A stretch of 11,147 nucleotides of DNA from Lachnospiraceae bacterium (GTDB lineage: Bacteria > Bacillota > Clostridia > Lachnospirales > Lachnospiraceae), in the NCBI GenBank assembly GCA_021200345.1, contig JAJQGR010000190.1, positions 1 through 11,147 on the forward strand, written 5' to 3'. Below, piece by piece: positions 7,082-11,147 of this stretch (its first letter is position 1; each line of letters opens with the position of its first letter). The notes under the pieces are model-generated. The model was not told the origin of the DNA. It saw only the letters and a program-made list of their open reading frames with translations, and ran no database searches. A program made the translations under genes and the position numbers.

Positions 7082-7102
7082 GCCTTTTCCGGCATATACA
7101 TA
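7073..7102 (+). promoter_or_regulatory. Candidate sigma-E (mother-cell) promoter of spoIVA
   Basis: TCATTTT (7073-7079) matches the sigma-E -35 consensus KMATATT at 6 of 7 positions. TATACATA (7095-7102) matches the -10 CATACAHT at 6 of 8, with the ATACA core intact. The spacer is 15 nt. Transcription would begin near 7109, just ahead of the Shine-Dalgarno at 7118. Bacillus spoIVA is controlled by sigma-E. An overlapping register, CATATACA at 7093, is equally good for the -10 alone but gives a 13-nt spacer. Confidence 0.5.
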
Positions 7103-7117
7103 TATCAGTATCAGACC

Positions 7118-7133
7118 GGAGGACGAGGCATTG
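7118..7133 (+). promoter_or_regulatory. Ribosome-binding site and TTG start of spoIVA
   Basis: GGAGG (7118-7122) is 8 nt before TTG 7131-7133. No ATG with a comparable site exists nearby: the next in-frame ATG codons (7158 and 7170) lack one. A longer frame from TTG 7080 would place the candidate sigma-E promoter inside the coding region. Starting at 7131 gives 494 residues, close to the 492 of Bacillus SpoIVA. Confidence 0.8.
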
Positions 7134-8615
7134 GAGACAATTCATAATACATACAATATGTATGAGGATATGAGGGAACGCACTGACGGGCAGCTTTACA
7201 TCGGGGTGGTAGGCCCGGTGCGTACGGGAAAGAGTACCTTTATCAAGAGATTTGCGGATCTCTGTATTCTGCCGAATCTGGCGGACCCTCACGAGGCGGT
7301 GCGGCTGACTGACGAGCTGCCCCAGTCCAGCGGCGGCAGAACCATTACTACTACGGAGCCCAAGTTTATTCCCAAAGAGGCCGCGGAAATGATGCTGGAT
7401 GGAAATGTTCCTGTAAAAGTACGGCTGATCGACTGTGTGGGCTACATGGTGGAAGGGGCTGCCGGCCACATGGAGGAGGGGCAGGAGCGGATGGTGCACA
7501 CTCCCTGGTATCCGGAGGAGATTCCTTTCACCAAAGCAGCCCAGATCGGCACCACCAAGGTCATTGAGGATCATGCCACGGTGGGACTGATGATCACCAC
7601 AGACGGCAGTTTTTCGGAACTGCCCAGAGAGGCTTATGAACAGGCGGAGGAAAAAACCATCGGCGTCCTTTCCCGGGAAAGAAAACCTTTTTTGATCCTG
7701 TTGAATTCCGCAAAGCCCTACAGCGAGGAGACAAAGATCCTGGCGTCGCAGCTGGAGGAAAAATATCATGCCAGGACGCTTGCTGTCAATTGTGAACAGT
7801 TGAAGGAGGAGGATATTCACAGGATTCTGGAAACCCTGCTGTGGGAATTTCCGCTGATGGCGGTGGAATTTTATATTCCAGAGTGGGTGGAAATGCTTCC
7901 CTTAAGCCATCCTGTGAAAGCCGGACTTCTGCAGGCCGCGCTTAAAATTGTGGAAAACAGGGATACGATCCGTGATATGAAAGAAGCTTCCCTGGAGAGT
8001 GACTGCGAGTATCTTTCGGGCGTGGCCATGCAGACCCTTGATCTGGCCCAGGGCAAGGTGGGGATCCGGTTCTCTGTCAAAAAAGAGTATTATTCCGAAA
8101 TGCTCAGCGAATGTACCGGGGAACCGGTCCAAAACGAGTATCAGCTGATGGAAATGCTGAGAGAAATCTCAGGGCTGAAGTCGGAATATAACAAGGTGGC
8201 GCGGGCGATGGAACAGGTCCGCCGGGCGGGCTATGGGGTTGTGATGCCGGCGCCGGAGGAGATTGAACTTAAGACACCGGAGCTGATGAAGCATGGAAGT
8301 AAGTTTGGAGTCAGGATCAGAGCGAAAAGTCCCAGTATCCATATGATCCGGGCCGGAATCGAGACGGAGATTGCTCCCATTGTTGGAACGAAAGAGCAGG
8401 CGGAGGATCTGATTACCTATATTAAGACGGCGGACAGCAGAGGGGAGAGCGTCTGGAATACCAATATTTTTGGCAAGACGGTAGAGCAGCTGGTACAGGA
8501 AGGAATTCAGACGAAAATTGGCCATATTGAGGAAGAGAGCCAGATGAAGCTTCAGGAATCCATGCAGAAAATTGTCAATGACATGAACGGCGGCATGGTG
8601 TGCATTATTATCTGA
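7131..8615 (+). CDS. spoIVA: Stage IV sporulation protein A, spore-coat morphogenetic ATPase
   Basis: A 494-residue protein from TTG 7131, essentially full length. SpoIVA is a mother-cell ATPase of the TRAFAC class that polymerises on the outer forespore membrane to form the coat basement layer and is needed for cortex assembly. Walker A is GPVRTGKST (28-36). Downstream are DELPQSSGGRTITTTEPKF with the conserved Thr residues needed for nucleotide hydrolysis, and the Walker B-like VRLIDCVGYMVEGA. The middle and C-terminal domains keep ITTDGSFSELPREAY, GSKFGVRIRAKSPSIHMI and WNTNIFGKTVEQLVQEGIQ. The hydrophobic end GGMVCIII matches the region that, in Bacillus, contacts SpoVM and the membrane; spoVM itself is not visible in this window. 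The start choice rests on the Shine-Dalgarno spacing. The next gene begins 39 nt downstream with no terminator seen, so read-through is likely. Confidence 0.97.
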   Translation: METIHNTYNMYEDMRERTDGQLYIGVVGPVRTGKSTFIKRFADLCILPNLADPHEAVRLTDELPQSSGGRTITTTEPKFIPKEAAEMMLDGNVPVKVRLIDCVGYMVEGAAGHMEEGQERMVHTPWYPEEIPFTKAAQIGTTKVIEDHATVGLMITTDGSFSELPREAYEQAEEKTIGVLSRERKPFLILLNSAKPYSEETKILASQLEEKYHARTLAVNCEQLKEEDIHRILETLLWEFPLMAVEFYIPEWVEMLPLSHPVKAGLLQAALKIVENRDTIRDMKEASLESDCEYLSGVAMQTLDLAQGKVGIRFSVKKEYYSEMLSECTGEPVQNEYQLMEMLREISGLKSEYNKVARAMEQVRRAGYGVVMPAPEEIELKTPELMKHGSKFGVRIRAKSPSIHMIRAGIETEIAPIVGTKEQAEDLITYIKTADSRGESVWNTNIFGKTVEQLVQEGIQTKIGHIEEESQMKLQESMQKIVNDMNGGMVCIII

Positions 8616-8654
8616 TCACATACGGGGCCATTACCACGGGATGGCGGAGAAATT

Positions 8655-10316
8655 ATGGGTGTACAGGAATTTATCATATTTTTAATTATCGCATATTTTA
8701 TGGTTTGCGGGATCGTCTGGTACAGACAGAAAAAGGAACTTCGCGGATTTCAGAAGAGCTTACGGGAAAACCACGGGGTCAAAAAGCCGGCAGTTCTGGA
8801 TGAGGCCCGCAGAAAATGGGTATCCGGTTTCTGGCGGCACTTCCAAAGCCCCGGAACACTGGATGAGACAACCTGGAATGATCTGAATATGGATCGTATT
8901 TTTTCGACGGTCAATCATACCTGGTCGGCGGTGGGAGAGGAATATCTGTATTTTCTGCTTCACAACGTGGGACAGAGCGAGGAGGAACTTGCACATTTCG
9001 AGGAGCTGGTGCAGTTCTGGGAAAACCACCCGACGGAGAGAGTCTTTTTACAGACCGAATTGCGGCAGCTGGGCTACAGCGGAGGACAGTCTGTTGCTGA
9101 CTGTATTGAGAATCTGGATCTGGTCCGGGATTTTAAGGTGCGCCAGGACCTGCTGCTGGATGCCCTGTATTTGCCGGCTGTTCTTTTGACGGCCGTGTCG
9201 GGTCAGGGCTTTCTTCTTTTGATTGGCGTTATGATCATCCAGATGGTGCTGTACTTTCGAAAAAAATCCCGGATACAGCCTTTTTTATCCTATTTTGCTT
9301 ATTTTTCCAGGCTTCTGAATTTTGTGGACAGGCTGGATAAAATCAAAAATCCGGAGCCGGTCCTCAGGGAGGAAATTCACAGGCTGCAAGAGGATGGCCG
9401 CGCTCTTCGATCCATGAGACGGGGCGGTCTGCTGTTAAGCGACGGCTCTTTGGGAGGAGGAATGCCGATCGACGGTATCATGGATTATTTTCGCATGTGT
9501 ACTCATGCGGACATCATTCAGTTTTACCGGATGCTGCGGATTGCGTACAGAAATCAGGACAGGCTGTGGTCGTTAGTCTCCGGCGTGGGCCTTCTGGATG
9601 CTTCCGCGGCGGTCTGCGCCTACAGGCACACGCGAAAGGACTGGTGCGTACCGGTTGTGGGAGATATTCTTATCATGGAGAATGGAAGATATCCTCTGGT
9701 CAAAGACCCGGTGGGAAACAGCATCTGTGGGGAGAAATCTGTGCTTTTGACCGGCTCCAATGCTTCCGGCAAATCCACATTCCTGCGCACGGTGGCTGTC
9801 AACGCGGTCTTTGCCCAGACAATCCACACCTGCCTGTGTGATTCCTACACCGCGCCCCTGTACAGGATCTATTCCTCCCTGTCCCTGAAGGATGATGTGG
9901 TAAACGGGGACAGCTATTATATGGTGGAGATAAAAACCATGAAGAACATTCTGAACAATGTGCTTCTTGCGGGGCGTCCGGTTCTGTGCTTTCTGGACGA
10001 GGTGCTCAGGGGTACCAATACGGTGGAGAGAATATCCGCTTCCAGCCAGATTTTACTCTGGCTTTCAGGACATGGCTGCCTTTGCTTTGCAGCCACCCAT
10101 GATCTGGAGCTTAAGGACATCCTGGGAAGCTCATTTGCCCATTATCATTTTGCGGAAACCGTTTTGAATGGGGATATCAGGTTTACCTATCAACTTTTGC
10201 CGGGACGCTCGGAGAGTACCAATGCCATTCGGCTTCTGGAAATGCTGGACTTCCCGGAGGAGATTACCCAGGCGGCCCGAAACCTTTGCGCTAAGACTTG
10301 CCATACAGGCAATTGA
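8655..10316 (+). CDS. Membrane-anchored MutS-like ATPase (MutS domain V family)
   Basis: A 553-residue protein. The C-terminal ATPase follows the MutS pattern: Walker A GSNASGKST (367-375), the signature region DDVVNGDSYYMVE (413-425), Walker B CFLDEVLRGTN (445-455, compare DEIGRGTS in MutS) and the switch ATHDLEL (480-486). Upstream, residues 68-330 resemble the MutS core/lever part (LNMDRIFSTVNHTWSAVGEEYLYFLL). The mismatch-recognition domain of true MutS and the Smr nuclease of MutS2 are both absent. Instead there is an N-terminal membrane helix (6-22) and a hydrophobic pair (166-201), so it is predicted to sit in the cytoplasmic membrane with a cytosolic ATPase. It is unlikely to do classical mismatch repair; its role is unknown. 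The ATG at 8655 has GGAG 5 nt upstream. Position right after spoIVA suggests co-expression in the mother cell, an inference from spacing. Confidence 0.88.
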   Translation: MGVQEFIIFLIIAYFMVCGIVWYRQKKELRGFQKSLRENHGVKKPAVLDEARRKWVSGFWRHFQSPGTLDETTWNDLNMDRIFSTVNHTWSAVGEEYLYFLLHNVGQSEEELAHFEELVQFWENHPTERVFLQTELRQLGYSGGQSVADCIENLDLVRDFKVRQDLLLDALYLPAVLLTAVSGQGFLLLIGVMIIQMVLYFRKKSRIQPFLSYFAYFSRLLNFVDRLDKIKNPEPVLREEIHRLQEDGRALRSMRRGGLLLSDGSLGGGMPIDGIMDYFRMCTHADIIQFYRMLRIAYRNQDRLWSLVSGVGLLDASAAVCAYRHTRKDWCVPVVGDILIMENGRYPLVKDPVGNSICGEKSVLLTGSNASGKSTFLRTVAVNAVFAQTIHTCLCDSYTAPLYRIYSSLSLKDDVVNGDSYYMVEIKTMKNILNNVLLAGRPVLCFLDEVLRGTNTVERISASSQILLWLSGHGCLCFAATHDLELKDILGSSFAHYHFAETVLNGDIRFTYQLLPGRSESTNAIRLLEMLDFPEEITQAARNLCAKTCHTGN

Positions 10317-10321
10317 TTTTG

Positions 10322-10328
10322 AAAGGAG
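10322..10328 (+). promoter_or_regulatory. Shine-Dalgarno site fixing the start of the VanZ-like gene
   Basis: AAAGGAG lies 10 nt before ATG 10339. The frame is open farther upstream, but that part overlaps the MutS-like gene in another frame and has no comparable site. Confidence 0.75.
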
Positions 10329-10338
10329 CGGTATTAGT

Positions 10339-10839
10339 ATGACAACATTTCTTTATTCTATTGTTGAGATGATCGCGGAAGTCCACAGCAGGATTCTGTC
10401 GTTAAATGACGCTTATGAATATAATTTCAGTGATAAGGAGCTTCATTTCCTTGTGATCGGCCTGCTGGGGATGGCCATGATTTTTGTGGTGTATCCGGTT
10501 TTCAAGGCGCTGGCCGCTTCCGGCCATGTGATGGTCATCAGCTGGGTCTATGTATTTACCGTGATTATTGTGATTACCTTTGCCATTGAAATCGGGCAGA
10601 GGGTGACCAATACGGGCAACATGGAGTTTGCAGATATTATGTTTGGCCTGGTGGGATTTTTGTTTATGTTTTTCATTTTTTCACTGATTCGGGGCATTTA
10701 TCATGGAATTCTGGAATTGTGCCGTTATTGCAGGGAAAAAAGAAAACGCTCTGAAAGAGCAGAAAGAGGGAAAAACAGCGAATATACGCAGGACCTGGAA
10801 TACATGGAAGAGGATGAGGACTTTGAGGACAAGCGGTGA
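10339..10839 (+). CDS. Small VanZ-like integral membrane protein
   Basis: Starting at ATG 10339 the protein has 166 residues and three clear membrane helices (about 36-58, 64-84 and 97-120). An amphipathic N-terminal stretch precedes them. The C-terminus is a cytosolic tail, first strongly basic (REKRKRSERAERGK, 132-145), then strongly acidic (EYMEEDEDFED). The segment FAIEIGQRVTNTGNMEFADI (81-100), followed by a glycine-rich helix, recalls the VanZ-like pattern E-x2-Q-...-D-[IV]-x2-[NG]-x2-G (E84, Q87, D99), and DKELHFLVIGLLG (32-44) recalls the first VanZ helix. VanZ relatives are poorly understood; some influence glycopeptide resistance. The gene lies 22 nt after the MutS-like gene and is likely its operon partner. 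The family call is tentative; a generic small membrane protein is the alternative. Confidence 0.6.
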   Translation: MTTFLYSIVEMIAEVHSRILSLNDAYEYNFSDKELHFLVIGLLGMAMIFVVYPVFKALAASGHVMVISWVYVFTVIIVITFAIEIGQRVTNTGNMEFADIMFGLVGFLFMFFIFSLIRGIYHGILELCRYCREKRKRSERAERGKNSEYTQDLEYMEEDEDFEDKR

Positions 10840-10898
10840 TATTACAAGTTACAGGGGCGCCCGCGGCATCGTCACGAAAGTGAACCGGGAGGATCTGT

Positions 10899-11147
10899 TT
10901 ATGTTTCTTCCAGGGACGCGGTCAGCCGAATCCCATTGACCTCAATCTGATCGGTGACTTCAATCAGCAGATAGACCTTTCCCTCGATAGCGGTGGTCTC
11001 TACCAGGTCGGAACGCTCCGGATTGACCCTGATGACTACATCGGGAGTTTTTACCTCAAAGCTTCTGGACGGAACAATATTGGAAGCCAGAAGAAGTGTT
11101 TCACTTCCCACAGCCTCGTCAAAGTGGCTCTCAAAGCTGTCAAGCTG
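10899..11147 (-). CDS. C-terminal part of a DUF4317-type protein (5' end outside window)
   Basis: On the - strand the frame is open from the window edge to a TAA at 10901-10899, giving 82 residues. The segment SRSFEVKTPDVVIRVNPERS, then DLVETTAIEGKVYLLIEV and IEVNGIRLT, matches my recollection of the conserved end of DUF4317 proteins (pattern 'TPDVVI.VNPERSDLVET..I.G..YlLI......VNGi'). These are uncharacterised, probably cytosolic proteins of Lachnospiraceae and relatives. The preceding LDSFESHFDEAVGSETLLL fits as a helix before that domain. The tail ASLEET is slightly longer than I expect. The gene is convergent with the VanZ-like gene, with 59 nt between the stops, so it is a separate transcription unit. 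No function can be assigned. Confidence 0.65.
   Translation of the reverse strand, partial: QLDSFESHFDEAVGSETLLLASNIVPSRSFEVKTPDVVIRVNPERSDLVETTAIEGKVYLLIEVTDQIEVNGIRLTASLEET

Noticed and set aside
6930..7820. Long open frame (296 codons) on the - strand across the spoIVA 5' region
   Set aside because: It lies opposite the strongly conserved SpoIVA and COG2509 coding sequences, its product shows no recognisable domain, and it would cover the spoIVA promoter. It is a by-product of codon bias.
8602..8626. CATACG with upstream GCATTAT as a possible sigma-E promoter for the MutS-like gene
   Set aside because: The spacer would be only 10 nt and both boxes are poor.
10302..10309. CATACAGG resembling a sigma-E -10 box ahead of the VanZ-like gene
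   Set aside because: No acceptable -35 lies 13-15 nt upstream and the last two bases disagree with the consensus.
10168..10338. Upstream extension of the VanZ-like frame into the MutS-like gene
   Set aside because: The extension overlaps conserved MutS-like coding in another frame, has no ribosome-binding site, and the ATG at 10339 has AAAGGAG.
10860..10889. Hairpin CCCG...TCAC-GAAA-GTGA...CGGG between the convergent genes
   Set aside because: The inner stem is 4 bp, the outer arms are separated by an asymmetric loop, and neither strand has a following T-run, so it is not a convincing terminator.

Overview
The window (about 50% GC) looks like chromosome from a spore-forming Firmicute of the class Clostridia, most likely Lachnospiraceae. 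This rests on protein content, not a database search: a near-complete SpoIVA, the C-terminus of YqfD, a BofC-like protein, and the tail of what looks like a DUF4317 protein, a family I associate with Lachnospiraceae. There are no insertion sequences, phage genes, tRNA/rRNA genes or CRISPR arrays. All genes but the last lie on the + strand and are tightly packed.

Block 1 (1-3629): the 3' end of yqfD overlaps phoH (KH-like domain plus P-loop ATPase). Then come ybeY (rRNA-maturation endoribonuclease) and a 526-residue polytopic membrane protein resembling MOP-superfamily flippases (MurJ/SpoVB-like). In many Firmicutes the HD phosphodiesterase gene pgpH lies between phoH and ybeY; here it is absent.

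Block 2 (3645-7049): a textbook sigma-G (forespore) promoter pattern precedes a small membrane-anchored protein with a BofC-like C-terminal domain. Two unrelated flavoproteins follow with 17 bp and -4 bp spacing: a BaiN/HI0933-family oxidoreductase and a COG2509-type FAD-dependent dehydrogenase. They look co-transcribed from the forespore promoter.

Block 3 (7041-10839): a hairpin with a T-run ends block 2 and merges into a sigma-E-like (mother-cell) promoter. spoIVA follows and probably starts at TTG 7131. After it come a membrane-anchored MutS-like ATPase with no mismatch-recognition domain and a small VanZ-like membrane protein, with gaps of 39 and 22 bp. This suggests a mother-cell spoIVA/MutS-like/VanZ-like operon.

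Block 4 (10899-11147): the convergent 3' end of a DUF4317-type gene on the - strand.

The most interesting inference is that two compartment-specific sporulation transcription units sit back to back, each carrying uncharacterised passengers: two flavoproteins on the forespore side, and a membrane MutS-like ATPase with a VanZ-like partner on the mother-cell side.
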